Below, piece by piece: positions 26,691 through 35,514 of a DNA stretch of 64,000 bases. Both the position numbers and the translations under genes were made by a program. Each line of letters starts with the position of its first letter. Position 1 is the first letter of the stretch. The DNA is from Flavobacterium sp. N502536 (GTDB lineage: Bacteria > Bacteroidota > Bacteroidia > Flavobacteriales > Flavobacteriaceae). The notes below the pieces were generated by a model. It searched no databases. It saw only the letters and a program-made list of their open reading frames with translations, and had not been told where the DNA came from. The stretch covers positions 4,774,001 to 4,838,000 of the forward strand of contig NZ_CP110011.1 of assembly GCF_025947345.1 (NCBI RefSeq), in the 5' to 3' direction.

Positions 26691-29600
26691 ATGTTCAAAA
26701 TATTTATACAAAGACCTGTACTGGCAACCGTAATCTCCATTTTATTGGTGATCCTGGGGGTACTTGGACTTACGAAATTGCCCTTACAACAATTTCCTGA
26801 TATTGCGCCGCCATCGGTTTTGGTAACGGCGGTCTATCCCGGAGCTAATGCCGAAACGGTTTTACGTTCGGTGGCACCCTCTTTAGAAGAATCTATCAAC
26901 GGTGTTGAGAACATGACCTATATGAGTTCGACAGCCAGTAACGACGGATCTTTGGCTATTACCGTTTTCTTTAAATTAGGAACCGATGCCGATCAGGCAG
27001 CTGTAAACGTACAAAACAGAGTCGCTCAGGCCACCAGTCAATTGCCAGCCGAAGTTGTACAGCAAGGGGTAACCACTGCCAAACAACAAAACAGTTTTAT
27101 CATGGCAATTGGTATGTACACCGACGACGAATCAAAGTACGATCAAACGTTTGTGGCCAATTATGCGCAGATCAATATTATTCCGGAGATCAAACGTATT
27201 CCCGGTGTTGGATCGGCCAGTATTTTTGGAGGGGTAAAAGATTACTCCATGCGTGTTTGGTTAAATCCAACGCAAATGTCAACTTACAAAGTGACTCCAA
27301 ACGAAATCATGAGCGCGATTCAGGACAAAAGTTTGGAAGCGGCTCCGGGTAAATTTGGAGAAAGAAGTACAGAGGTTTTCGAATACGTAATCAAATATAA
27401 AGGGAAACTAACCAAACCGGAAGAATATGAAAATATTGCTATTCGATCCAACGCAGATGGTTCAGTACTGCGTTTAAAAGATGTTGCCCGAGTTGAGCTT
27501 GGTGCTTATTCCTATAACAGTTTAACGCGTTTGAACGGTAAAAAAGGGGTTGTAATTGGTATCATTCAGTTGGCGGGTTCTAACTCCAACGATATTCAGG
27601 TGGCGATCAATAAATTGATGGTGAAAGCCTCTAAAGATTTCCCTAAGGGAATCAAACACAATATTTTCTATAGTACAAAAGTTTCGCTGGATCAATCGAT
27701 TGAACAGGTGGAACATACTTTAATCGAAGCATTTATATTAGTATTCATTGTAGTATTTATATTCCTGCAAGATTTTAGATCGACATTAATCCCGGCTATT
27801 GCTGTACCTGTAGCAATTTTAGGAACGTTCTTCTTCATGCAGTTATTCGGATTTTCGATCAACCTGCTAACGCTATTCGCTTTAATTCTGGCGATTGGTA
27901 TTGTGGTCGATGATGCCATTGTGGTCGTCGAAGCCGTGCATGCCAAAATGGAGCACAAACATTTGTCTCCAAAAGTAGCCACACATGAAGCAATGCACGA
28001 AATAACGGGTGCTATTATCTCAATTACGCTGGTAATGGCTGCTGTATTCCTGCCGGTTGGTTTTATGGAAGGCTCTACGGGAGTTTTCTATCGTCAGTTT
28101 GCTTTTACGATGGCAATTGCAATTGTAATTTCGGCGGTAAACGCTTTAACTTTAAGTCCGGCACTTGCTGCCTTATTCTTAAAAGACAATCACGGTGCTT
28201 CCGGAGATGCTGCTTATGAGAAAAAAGGATTTAAAGAGAAATTCTTCAGCGCATTCAACAAAAGTTTTGATTCCTTAACCAATCGTTACGTTGGAGGGTT
28301 GAAATTTTTAATTCGCAGAAAATGGTTGAGCTTAGGTGGTTTAGCATTAATTACAGTGGCAACAATTGTAATGGTAAAAACGACTCCGACAGGATTTATA
28401 CCTACAGAAGATCAAGGATTCATTGCGATTGCAGTGAACACTCCTTCGGGAACCTCTCTTGACGGAACACAAAAAGTAATGACTCAGGCGGAGAATTTAC
28501 TAAGAAACGACGAATCATCACGATTTGTAACAGCGATTTCAGGATTCAATTTATTAACGAATTCTACCAGTCCATCCTCTGCCGTTATTTTTGTCTTGCT
28601 TAAGCCGGATGAAGAGCGTGGAAAAATCAAAGGAATCAACGAAATAATGGCCGATGTTCAGGGAAAATTAGGAAGTATTAGCGGCGGAAGTTTCTTTGTA
28701 TTCAGCTTCCCTACTGTTCCCGGATTTAGTAACGTTGAAGCTTTAGATTTGGTTCTTCAGGATAAAACCGGAGGCAAATTGGATAAGTTTAGCGGTGTCT
28801 CTCAAAGCTTCATCGGAGAATTGATGAAACGTCCGGAAATTGCGGTAGCTTTTACAAGTTTCAAAGCCGATTATCCGCAGCTTCAACTGGATATTAATGA
28901 CGAAAAAGCCAATCAATTGGGTGTGAACGTAAAAGACATTTTACAAACCATGCAAACTTATTTTGGTAGTGCACAGGCCTCTGATTTTAACCGATTTGGT
29001 AAATATTACAGAGTGGTCGTTCAGGCTGATATTGCCGACAGAGCTGACCCCTCCTCTATTGACAGAGTTTTTGTAAAAAACAAAACCGGCGAAATGGTGC
29101 CTATAAATACTTTGGTAAAACTAAGCCGTATTTATGGGTCTGAAACCGCTTCGCGATACAATTTGTTTAATTCAATTTCGATTAATGCCATTCCGAAACC
29201 AGGATTTAGTTCAGGAGATGCCATTAAAGCAATCGAAGAAGTGGCCGCACAACAATTACCTGCAGGTTATAGTTTTGAGTTTTCAGGACAAACCCGTGAA
29301 GAGATTTCTTCCGGAGGACAATCCGCAACGATATTCTTACTGTGTTTGATATTCATCTATTTCTTACTTGCTGCACAGTACGAAAGTTACATTTTGCCTT
29401 TGGCCGTAATCTTTTCAATCCCTGCAGGTATTTTTGGAGTATTTGTAGCCATTGGTTTAACCGGAATTCAAAACAACATTTATGTACAGGTTGCACTGGT
29501 AATGTTAATTGGATTGCTCGCTAAAAATGCGATTCTGATTGTAGAGTTTGCCGTTCAGAAGAGAAAATCAGGTCAGCCCCTGATCAGAGCTTCAATCGAT

Positions 29601-29852
29601 GCTGCAAAACTGCGTTTGCGACCAATTATCATGACGTCACTGGCTTTTGTTGTGGGATTAATCCCGATGATGAGTGCCAAAGGCCCATCAGCACAAGGTA
29701 ACCATTCGATTAGTATTGGTGCCGCCGGAGGTATGATTTCAGGGGTAATTCTAGGATTGTTTATCATCCCGGTTTTATTCATCATCTTCCAACATTTACA
29801 AGAAAAGGTTTCCGGAAAACCGGTAGCCGTAATTCATAACGAAGAAAAATAA
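26691..29852 (+). CDS. HAE1-family RND multidrug efflux permease (AcrB-like)
   Basis: A 1053-residue proton-driven multidrug pump. All AcrB-type landmarks are visible: FIQRPVLATVISILLVILG at the N-terminus, the helix-4 acid pair in GIVVDDAIVVVEAV, and the helix-10 lysine in LIGLLAKNAILIVEFA. The porter-domain sequences are typical of hydrophobic/amphiphilic drug pumps. It is 11 bases after the adaptor. In contrast to the pump at 10842 it has no EF-hand insert. Confidence 0.95.
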   Translation: MFKIFIQRPVLATVISILLVILGVLGLTKLPLQQFPDIAPPSVLVTAVYPGANAETVLRSVAPSLEESINGVENMTYMSSTASNDGSLAITVFFKLGTDADQAAVNVQNRVAQATSQLPAEVVQQGVTTAKQQNSFIMAIGMYTDDESKYDQTFVANYAQINIIPEIKRIPGVGSASIFGGVKDYSMRVWLNPTQMSTYKVTPNEIMSAIQDKSLEAAPGKFGERSTEVFEYVIKYKGKLTKPEEYENIAIRSNADGSVLRLKDVARVELGAYSYNSLTRLNGKKGVVIGIIQLAGSNSNDIQVAINKLMVKASKDFPKGIKHNIFYSTKVSLDQSIEQVEHTLIEAFILVFIVVFIFLQDFRSTLIPAIAVPVAILGTFFFMQLFGFSINLLTLFALILAIGIVVDDAIVVVEAVHAKMEHKHLSPKVATHEAMHEITGAIISITLVMAAVFLPVGFMEGSTGVFYRQFAFTMAIAIVISAVNALTLSPALAALFLKDNHGASGDAAYEKKGFKEKFFSAFNKSFDSLTNRYVGGLKFLIRRKWLSLGGLALITVATIVMVKTTPTGFIPTEDQGFIAIAVNTPSGTSLDGTQKVMTQAENLLRNDESSRFVTAISGFNLLTNSTSPSSAVIFVLLKPDEERGKIKGINEIMADVQGKLGSISGGSFFVFSFPTVPGFSNVEALDLVLQDKTGGKLDKFSGVSQSFIGELMKRPEIAVAFTSFKADYPQLQLDINDEKANQLGVNVKDILQTMQTYFGSAQASDFNRFGKYYRVVVQADIADRADPSSIDRVFVKNKTGEMVPINTLVKLSRIYGSETASRYNLFNSISINAIPKPGFSSGDAIKAIEEVAAQQLPAGYSFEFSGQTREEISSGGQSATIFLLCLIFIYFLLAAQYESYILPLAVIFSIPAGIFGVFVAIGLTGIQNNIYVQVALVMLIGLLAKNAILIVEFAVQKRKSGQPLIRASIDAAKLRLRPIIMTSLAFVVGLIPMMSAKGPSAQGNHSISIGAAGGMISGVILGLFIIPVLFIIFQHLQEKVSGKPVAVIHNEEK

Positions 29853-29854
29853 AA

Positions 29855-29968
29855 ATGGAAAACTATATCACAACAGTACTCGTAGCCATAATCATTGGCA
29901 TCGGATACATCTCCTATAAAATTTCAAGAGATCTTGAAAACAGAAAAGATACTTGTACAGAAATTTAA
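29855..29968 (+). CDS. 37-residue single-span membrane peptide in the efflux operon
   Basis: A short ORF two bases after the permease stop, beginning MENYITTVLVAIIIGIGYIS. It has one hydrophobic helix (about residues 5-20), then a charged tail YKISRDLENRKD ending with a Cys. Its stop overlaps the next start (TAATG), which points to translational coupling and a real gene. Position and topology recall AcrZ, the small AcrB partner of E. coli, or the small Cys-containing FeoB-associated peptides; no sequence homology is claimed. Confidence 0.6.
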   Translation: MENYITTVLVAIIIGIGYISYKISRDLENRKDTCTEI

Positions 29969-31401
29969 TGACAGCATTTAAAATGAAAAATCATATAACC
30001 AAAATCGTAATGATCGCTATTTTGATCACTACCTTAATATCCTGTAAGGTTTCGAAGGATATTGAAACTCCAAAAGATGCATTTCCTGAAAATTTCAGGA
30101 ATGCATCGGTTTCAAAAGATACGGCCAGTATCGGAGACACGGAGTGGAAAAACTTCTTTACCGAGAAAGATGTTATTCAGTTAATCGACAGTGCGGTTGC
30201 CCGAAATAACGATCTGCAAATTGCTACTAAAAACATCGAGATCGCACATTACCGATTTACACAATCGAAATGGGGAAATGTTCCTGAGGTGAATTTATCG
30301 GTAGCGGCTAGCAGCAGCAATCCGTCAGACAATAGTTTTACCGGAAAGAATTTAGGTCAGGCATTGGGTCAGAACCACATTAACGATTTTACAGCCGGTG
30401 CCACACTTTCTTGGGAAGCTGATATTTGGGGGAGAATAAAGAACCAGAAAAAAGGGGCTTTTGCCGGTTATCTTCAATCAGAAGAAGTTAAAAAAGCTTT
30501 GCAGACCACTATTGTTGCCAATGTTTCGAAAGGATATTACAATCTTTTAATGTTGGATGCCCAATTGGATATTGCCAGACAAAATCTAAAATTAAACGAT
30601 AGTACCACCAACATTATCAAATTAAAATACGATGCAGGTCAGGTCACTTCCTTAGCGATTCAGCAATCAGAAGCACAAAAATTAAACGCTGCACAATTGA
30701 TTCCGTTATTGGAACAAAACATAGCGATTCAGGAAAATGCTTTGAGTGTTTTAACAGGCTCTTTTCCTAACTCAAAACAAAGAAGTCTTCGTTTGAGTGC
30801 GATGGAAGTTAAAACCAATAATGCGATCGGAATTCCGTCTTCATTAGTAAGCCGCAGACCGGACGTAAAAAGCGCCGAACTGGCTCTTCAAGCAGCCAAT
30901 GCGAACGTGGGAGTCACAAAAGCCAATTTGTATCCTGCCCTTAGAATTACTGCTCAGGGTGGCGTAAATTCTTTCGAAACCAGCAATTGGTTCAACATTC
31001 CGGCCTCTTTGTTCGGAACTGTTGCAGGAGGATTAACACAGCCTTTACTGAACAATAAAAAGGTGAAAACTCAATACAATATTGCCGTTGCCGAAAGAGA
31101 AAAAGCTGTTTTTGTTTTCAGACAAGCTGTTTTAGTAGCCGTTAGTGAGGTTTCTGATGCTTTGGTAAAAGTAGAGAAACTGCAGCAACAGGAATCGTTT
31201 TTGCAACAACGTGTAAAAACATTACAGCAGGCTATAAAAAATGCCAATCTGTTATTCAAAAATGGTATGGCGGAATACCTTGAAGTGCTTTCTGCGCAAT
31301 CGAATTTATTGCAAAGCGAACTGGAACTCGCCAACATAAAAAGAGAACAACTATCTGCCAATACCGAGTTGTATCGCGCCTTAGGCGGTGGTTGGAAATA
31401 A
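29968..31401 (+). CDS. RND efflux outer membrane factor (NodT-type lipoprotein)
   Basis: A 477-residue outer membrane channel. A lipoprotein signal ends TTLISC, and the two OEP halves follow, with the marker segments SWEADIWGRIKNQK and the C-terminal KNGMAEYLEVLSAQSNLLQSELELA. The ATG at 29968 overlaps the stop of the 37-residue ORF; an ATG at 29983 directly before KNHITK is an alternative. An upstream TTG (29953) is unlikely. Confidence 0.9.
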   Translation: MTAFKMKNHITKIVMIAILITTLISCKVSKDIETPKDAFPENFRNASVSKDTASIGDTEWKNFFTEKDVIQLIDSAVARNNDLQIATKNIEIAHYRFTQSKWGNVPEVNLSVAASSSNPSDNSFTGKNLGQALGQNHINDFTAGATLSWEADIWGRIKNQKKGAFAGYLQSEEVKKALQTTIVANVSKGYYNLLMLDAQLDIARQNLKLNDSTTNIIKLKYDAGQVTSLAIQQSEAQKLNAAQLIPLLEQNIAIQENALSVLTGSFPNSKQRSLRLSAMEVKTNNAIGIPSSLVSRRPDVKSAELALQAANANVGVTKANLYPALRITAQGGVNSFETSNWFNIPASLFGTVAGGLTQPLLNNKKVKTQYNIAVAEREKAVFVFRQAVLVAVSEVSDALVKVEKLQQQESFLQQRVKTLQQAIKNANLLFKNGMAEYLEVLSAQSNLLQSELELANIKREQLSANTELYRALGGGWK

Positions 31402-31484
31402 TACCCGTTAATTATTTATTTTTTGAGATGAAAACGCTGTGAGACTTTTAGTTTCATGGTGTTTTTTTATGGGGCTAATTGATG

Positions 31485-31545
31485 GCTCGCGGATGACGCG
31501 GATTCGCTTTTCGAAAAACGCAGATTGACGCGGATTTTTTTATTC
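31485..31545. repeat. CGCGGATT-family repeat
   Basis: A palindromic piece (GCGGATGACGCGGATTCGC ... ACGCAGATTGACGCGGATT) like 18955-19106. First part of a repeat cluster that fills the gene-free stretch 31402-31889. Confidence 0.65.
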
Positions 31546-31565
31546 GCAATCTTTTATGTGCAATC

Positions 31566-31694
31566 TTGTCATCCTGGCGAAGGAAGGATCACACAAGTAA
31601 CTCCGCAAGATATTTCACTAACCTTTGTCGATACACACTTGTGATTTGCTTCGCCTGTTCGCTATCGCTCGAGCCTCGTTCCTCGAAATGACAA
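31566..31694. repeat. GTCATTTCGA-family palindromic element, rearranged
   Basis: It starts CTTGTCATCCTGGCGAAGG and ends CTCGAAATGACAAG; the centre contains ACTCCGCAAGATATTTC, the reverse complement form of the loop found at 17901-17913. So this copy has its loop inverted relative to the other two. Confidence 0.6.
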
Positions 31695-31794
31695 GATTGC
31701 GCATAAAAAAATCAGTAAAAATCCGTGTCTTCGCGGTAGCGAATCCGCGTCATCCGCGTACCCTTTAATCCGTAATATTTCCTTACTTTTGATA
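31688..31794 (+). repeat. 107-bp direct repeat, copy A, ending in a -7 box
   Basis: Matches 32458-32564 over its full 107 bases with 9 differences by my count. It contains ATCCGTGTCTTCGCG and CGAATCCGCGTCATCCGCG, and ends with TACTTTTG (31784-31791), a TAnnTTTG promoter box 98 bases ahead of the lipoprotein gene. Confidence 0.8.
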
Positions 31795-31889
31795 TCGTCA
31801 TGTCTTCAAAAAATGGCTCCAGACAATGAATATCGCATCGAATAGTAATAAAAAATAAAACAAACCTCTTAATCAATACATTAAAACCC

Positions 31890-32339
31890 ATGAAAAGAAT
31901 CGCATGCATTGCAATTTTAGCATTACTATTTACAAACTGTAAAGAAAACAATTCGGAAAAAGAAGTAAAAGCGACAAAAGAACCGGTAAAGACAAATTCT
32001 ACTGTAAAAAAAGTAGAAGAGAAAAAAGAAGATTGTAAAGACATCGAAGTAGAAATGGGTTCCGGAAAAGAATGCATCCTAAAAAACACGGATCTTGCTC
32101 AGGTCTATCAAAACATTATTCAGAATAAAGAGGTTGAAGAATCTGCTAATTTTTTAAGTACAATCCCCAACGAAAGCAAATCTGTACCCGTAAATAAAAA
32201 CGGATTGATCTCCATTGATTACGAAATCACTAAAGAAAAAGTCATCATTACTATGAATTATGAAGGTGGTGTGACCGAAGTTACGCTTGAAAAAATAAAA
32301 GATACGATTAAAAAAAGTATTTATCATTATGCCGATTAA
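31890..32339 (+). CDS. Hypothetical lipoprotein
   Basis: A 149-residue exported lipoprotein: the signal MKRIACIAILALLFTNC gives Cys17 as the lipidated residue. Residues about 18-55 are a Lys/Glu-rich linker, and the rest has no domain I recognise. It lies between two 107-bp direct repeats and has its own terminator, so it is a single-gene unit. Confidence 0.75.
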   Translation: MKRIACIAILALLFTNCKENNSEKEVKATKEPVKTNSTVKKVEEKKEDCKDIEVEMGSGKECILKNTDLAQVYQNIIQNKEVEESANFLSTIPNESKSVPVNKNGLISIDYEITKEKVIITMNYEGGVTEVTLEKIKDTIKKSIYHYAD

Positions 32340-32390
32340 ATTTCAAGACAAAGAGATTTAGACCTAAACGGTAAAGAGCTATTCATATTA

Positions 32391-32430
32391 AACCGCTATA
32401 AAACGTAAAAGTTTTTTGGCGGTTTTTTTT
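32391..32430 (+). terminator. Terminator after the lipoprotein gene
   Basis: AACCGC ... GCGGTT followed by T6. The stem is short with a long loop. Confidence 0.6.
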
Positions 32431-32457
32431 ACTATGGTTGAGCCTTCCTCCGTCAGG

Positions 32458-32564
32458 ATGACAAGATTACGCATAAAAAAATCCGCATCAATCCGTGTCT
32501 TCGCGATAGCGAATCCGCGTCATCCGCGTACCCAATAATCCGTAATATTTCCTTATTTTTGATA
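32458..32564 (+). repeat. 107-bp direct repeat, copy B, ending in a -7 box
   Basis: Second copy of 31688-31794. It ends with TATTTTTG (32554-32561), 21 bases ahead of the Crp-like start codon. Confidence 0.8.
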
Positions 32565-32582
32565 GGTAAAATTTCACTAAAA

Positions 32583-33188
32583 ATGTCAATCCATCAAGAT
32601 CAATACCTCAATGATTTAAAACTAAAATTCGAAAGCTACGCTCCGATTTCAGCAGCTTCCTGGCAGTTAATCGAGGACATCACCGAAATTCAATCCATTA
32701 AAAAAGGAGAGGTTTTATTAGAGAGCGGACAAATTGCAAAAGAGATTTATTTTGTAGTCCAAGGTGCTTTACGGTCTTTTATTACTGATGCCGCGGGTAA
32801 TCTCTATAATAAAAACATTTTCCTCGAAGGCCATTTTGCCGGTTCGAAGGCTTCATTGTTACAGCAAACTCCCTCTCATTTTACCCTTGAAGCACTTGAA
32901 GATTCTATTTTGATTCAGCTTGACTACAAAAAATACAGAGCGCTCATCGACCAGCACAATGATCTGAAAAATTATTACATCGCCTACTTAGAAAAAAACT
33001 GGGTGATCGAAAAAGAACAGCGCGAGATAGCACTGGTCATGCAGAATGCTACTGAAAGATACCTGCATCTTTTGTCGAACCATCCCGATCTTTCAGAGCG
33101 CATTCCGCTGCTTCATATCGCCTCACACTTAGGAATTACGCCTACCCAGCTAAGCCGTATCCGAAAAAATCTCGAAAAAGATTTGTAA
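32583..33188 (+). CDS. Crp/Fnr-family transcriptional regulator
   Basis: A 201-residue regulator with an N-terminal cyclic-nucleotide-binding beta-roll (IKKGEVLLESGQIAKEIYFV; DAAGNLYNKNIFLEGHF) and a C-terminal helix-turn-helix (LLHIASHLGITPTQLSRIRK). It lacks Fnr-type clustered cysteines. ATG at 32583 is chosen because the upstream TTG at 32559 is part of the -7 box. Ligand unknown. Confidence 0.87.
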   Translation: MSIHQDQYLNDLKLKFESYAPISAASWQLIEDITEIQSIKKGEVLLESGQIAKEIYFVVQGALRSFITDAAGNLYNKNIFLEGHFAGSKASLLQQTPSHFTLEALEDSILIQLDYKKYRALIDQHNDLKNYYIAYLEKNWVIEKEQREIALVMQNATERYLHLLSNHPDLSERIPLLHIASHLGITPTQLSRIRKNLEKDL

Positions 33189-33260
33189 ATCAACATATGT
33201 AAAGGTTTCCCATAAAAGCCGGAAGTATCTTTGTCTTATATTCTTATAACAAGTATCAAA

Positions 33261-33998
33261 ATGAAAAATGTAAACTTAATCGAGGACAACATAAACAATC
33301 TTACTGAATTGTGGAAAACCGTTAGCGGCTCTTTCCTATCCTATCATACCACTGCTCTTTTTGAATATAGCAAAATCGAAAATTCAGGCTGGCCCAATAA
33401 ATTGTGGTTTCGAAATGACATCTCTAAAAAGGATGTTACCGAAATTAGTACAATCCTGCAGGCCAATTCAGAACTGGCTTTTGCTTATTGGGACATCTTC
33501 GGAACCAAATCGTACGAAATACTGGATGCCTACGGTTTCCAATTAAAAAGCGAGCAGGTAGCGATGGCTTTAAAATTAGATCAGAAATTTTCACTGCAAC
33601 ACCAGCTGACTTTTAAAAGAGTTTCCACAGAACAGGATGCTAAAATTTGGTCCGATTTGTATCCCCATGCTTTTGGTTATGTGATCAGCAAAGAAATTCT
33701 GATTCATAATCATCAGGATGTTCAGTTCTATCTGGTTTCTTTAGACCAACAGCCCATCGGGACTTTTATGCTGTTTCAGACTCAAAACACAGTCGGAATT
33801 CATGGTCTTGGAGTCATTCCGGAAATGCGCCGAAAAGGTTTCGCCGAAGAAATCATGAAATATGCACTCAATCTTTCTATCGATTTAAAGGCAGATTATG
33901 CCTTACTACAAGCCTCTGCCATGGGAAAAGACATTTACACCAGATTAGGTTTTGAAGATTTGTTTGTTATTAAAAATTATGTTTTAAACGCGAATTAA
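33261..33998 (+). CDS. GNAT-family N-acetyltransferase
   Basis: A 245-residue acetyltransferase. The acetyl-CoA loop is in GLGVIPEMRRKGFAEEIM, with a C-terminal DIYTRLGFEDLFVIKNY. The N-terminal half (about 1-115) is a divergent, possibly degenerate GNAT-like lobe. The ATG at 33261 is preferred; the TTG at 33231 belongs to TATCTTTG (33226-33233), a -7 box. Substrate unknown. Confidence 0.82.
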   Translation: MKNVNLIEDNINNLTELWKTVSGSFLSYHTTALFEYSKIENSGWPNKLWFRNDISKKDVTEISTILQANSELAFAYWDIFGTKSYEILDAYGFQLKSEQVAMALKLDQKFSLQHQLTFKRVSTEQDAKIWSDLYPHAFGYVISKEILIHNHQDVQFYLVSLDQQPIGTFMLFQTQNTVGIHGLGVIPEMRRKGFAEEIMKYALNLSIDLKADYALLQASAMGKDIYTRLGFEDLFVIKNYVLNAN

Positions 33999-34019
33999 AT
34001 ATCCTTTGGGGTTAAATTA

Positions 34020-34300
34020 AAAATTACAAGTTTCAGGTTTCAGGTTTCAGGTTTCAAGTTTACGCAATCTTGTCATTTCGAGGAACGAGAAATCACATAC
34101 AGAAATCACATACGAGGAGCAACAGAGATTATCGACTTAGTTTGCGGAGTTTCTGGTGTGATTTCTCCCTTTGGTCGAAATGACAAAACTGTGTATGAAG
34201 TGAGGAGACCAGGCTGAGCGAGAGTTTTCAGGTTCCAAGTTCCAAGTTCCAAGGTTCAAGTTTCAAGTTTCAGGCTCCAAAAATCTAATTATCTAATTGT
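34020..34300. repeat. Repeat cluster between the GNAT and DoxX-like genes
   Basis: In order: a TTTCAGGTTTCAGG tandem tract (34026-34060), a GTCATTTCGA-family palindromic element (34073-34189, loop GAGTTTCTGG like that at 17901-17913, with an internal duplication of AGAAATCACATAC), and a second tract of CAAGTTCCAAG / CAAGTTTCAAG units (about 34216-34275). The rest of 33999-34427 shows only the -7 box TAAGTTTG at 34384-34391. Confidence 0.7.
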
Positions 34301-34427
34301 CTAATTACCTAATTACCCTCTCTCTGTCCCAAATGCCCCTAAAATAGTCGTAAATGTGTATTCCAACCAAAAGATAAGAATCGTAAGTTTGTAATGAATT
34401 AATTAACAACCTTTTAAAAACAACCCC

Positions 34428-34808
34428 ATGAAAAAAGCGAAAATTATTTTTTGGATTACTACTACCATTATCTTTTTATTCGAAGGCGTTATGCCGGCTT
34501 TAACTTCACAAACCGAATTGGCTAAAGAAGGAATCAAACATTTAGGCTATCCTGAGTATTTCGGAAATGCCTTAGTCGTTTTTAAAATCCTTGGAGTTCT
34601 GGTGCTCGTGATACCGTCAATTCCAAAAAACGTAAAAGAATGGGCTTATGCCGGTTTTGGTTTCGACTTCATATTTGCCTCCATAAGCCATGCTGCGGTC
34701 GACGGAATCAATTTTCAGGCCTTTTTCCCTTTGATCTTTTTAGTAATTCTGGCGATCTCTTACGTCTATTATCATAAAATAGAACGTTACAAAAACATCG
34801 CTTTGTAA
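34428..34808 (+). CDS. DoxX-like membrane protein
   Basis: A 126-residue protein with four hydrophobic helices; the motif GYPEYFGNALVVFKILGVLVL is typical of the DoxX-like group. Often found near VOC and DinB-type genes in Flavobacterium, as here. Function unknown. Confidence 0.8.
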   Translation: MKKAKIIFWITTTIIFLFEGVMPALTSQTELAKEGIKHLGYPEYFGNALVVFKILGVLVLVIPSIPKNVKEWAYAGFGFDFIFASISHAAVDGINFQAFFPLIFLVILAISYVYYHKIERYKNIAL

Positions 34809-34820
34809 ACGTTTGGCGTG

Positions 34821-35030
34821 ATGATAGAAGTTTATAAAACAAATGTTCAGGAAGTGGAGCAATCGCTTTTGATTGTGAGGAAACTTCTTGAACATTTTCC
34901 TGATAGTCTTATTAATTTTGATTTAGAAGACTGTGATAAAATTTTACGCATACATGCATCGTCAATTTCGAATCAAAAAATAATAGAACTTCTTGGCTCC
35001 TACGGCTATCACTGTGAAGTTCTGTTATAA
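34821..35030 (+). CDS. Small HMA-like conserved hypothetical protein
   Basis: A 69-residue cytoplasmic protein (from the second of two start codons, GTG-ATG). The pattern VYKTNVQE...LIVRKLLEHFPDSLINFDLEDCDKILRI...IIELLGSYGYHCEVLL gives a beta-alpha-beta-beta-alpha-beta layout like heavy-metal-associated domains, but without the CxxC metal motif. Probably a ferredoxin-like fold of unknown role. Confidence 0.7.
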   Translation: MIEVYKTNVQEVEQSLLIVRKLLEHFPDSLINFDLEDCDKILRIHASSISNQKIIELLGSYGYHCEVLL

Positions 35031-35121
35031 ATCTTTAGAAATAATACAAACAACTGATTTATAAAGTTTTGTAAATAAAATTTGTAAATTTGAAACACTA
35101 TCAACCTTCAAACCATACCAA

Positions 35122-35499
35122 ATGAATCTACCGGCTGGACATCAGACCATTATGCCTTATTTAATCTTAAATGGCGCGTCACAATTTATAGAATTTACTA
35201 AAAAAGTATTTAATGCAACAACTTCTTCCGATCATGTACTGCGCGAAGACGGAACGGTTATGCATGCCGAAATTATCATAACCGGAAGTACTATCATGGT
35301 TACAGACGTAGTGGAAGACTGGCCCAGACAAACCGCTAACCTATTTGTTTATGTCCCGAATGTCGATGAAACCTATAAAAAAGCATTAGAAAATGGTGCT
35401 ACCAGCATAATGGGAGTCAGCGATAAAGAGTATGGCAGAACTTGCGGCGTTACCGATCCGTTTGGGAATGTCTGGTGGATCACTACAATTCTTTCTTAA
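35122..35499 (+). CDS. VOC-family protein (PhnB/glyoxalase-like)
   Basis: A 125-residue vicinal-oxygen-chelate protein. MPYLILNGASQFIEFTKKVF opens the first beta-alpha-beta-beta-beta unit, and YGRTCGVTDPFGNVWWI closes the second, typical of the PhnB-like subgroup. His and Glu metal ligands are possible in VMHAEI. TAAATTTG at 35095-35102 is the -7 box. Probably co-transcribed with the DinB-like gene 15 bases downstream. Confidence 0.84.
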   Translation: MNLPAGHQTIMPYLILNGASQFIEFTKKVFNATTSSDHVLREDGTVMHAEIIITGSTIMVTDVVEDWPRQTANLFVYVPNVDETYKKALENGATSIMGVSDKEYGRTCGVTDPFGNVWWITTILS

Positions 35500-35514
35500 A
35501 AACAAAAAACACTT

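Noticed and set aside
29953..29967. TTG start for the outer membrane factor
   Set aside because: The ATG at 29968 overlaps the previous stop and leads directly into a lipoprotein signal; TTG is not needed.
31712..32089. Minus-strand 125-codon ORF
   Set aside because: It covers the repeat and runs antisense to the lipoprotein gene; composition is low complexity and has no start signal.
32559..32561. TTG start of the Crp-like gene (and similarly 19230, 33231)
   Set aside because: In each case the TTG is the end of a TAnnTTTG promoter box, with a better ATG downstream.
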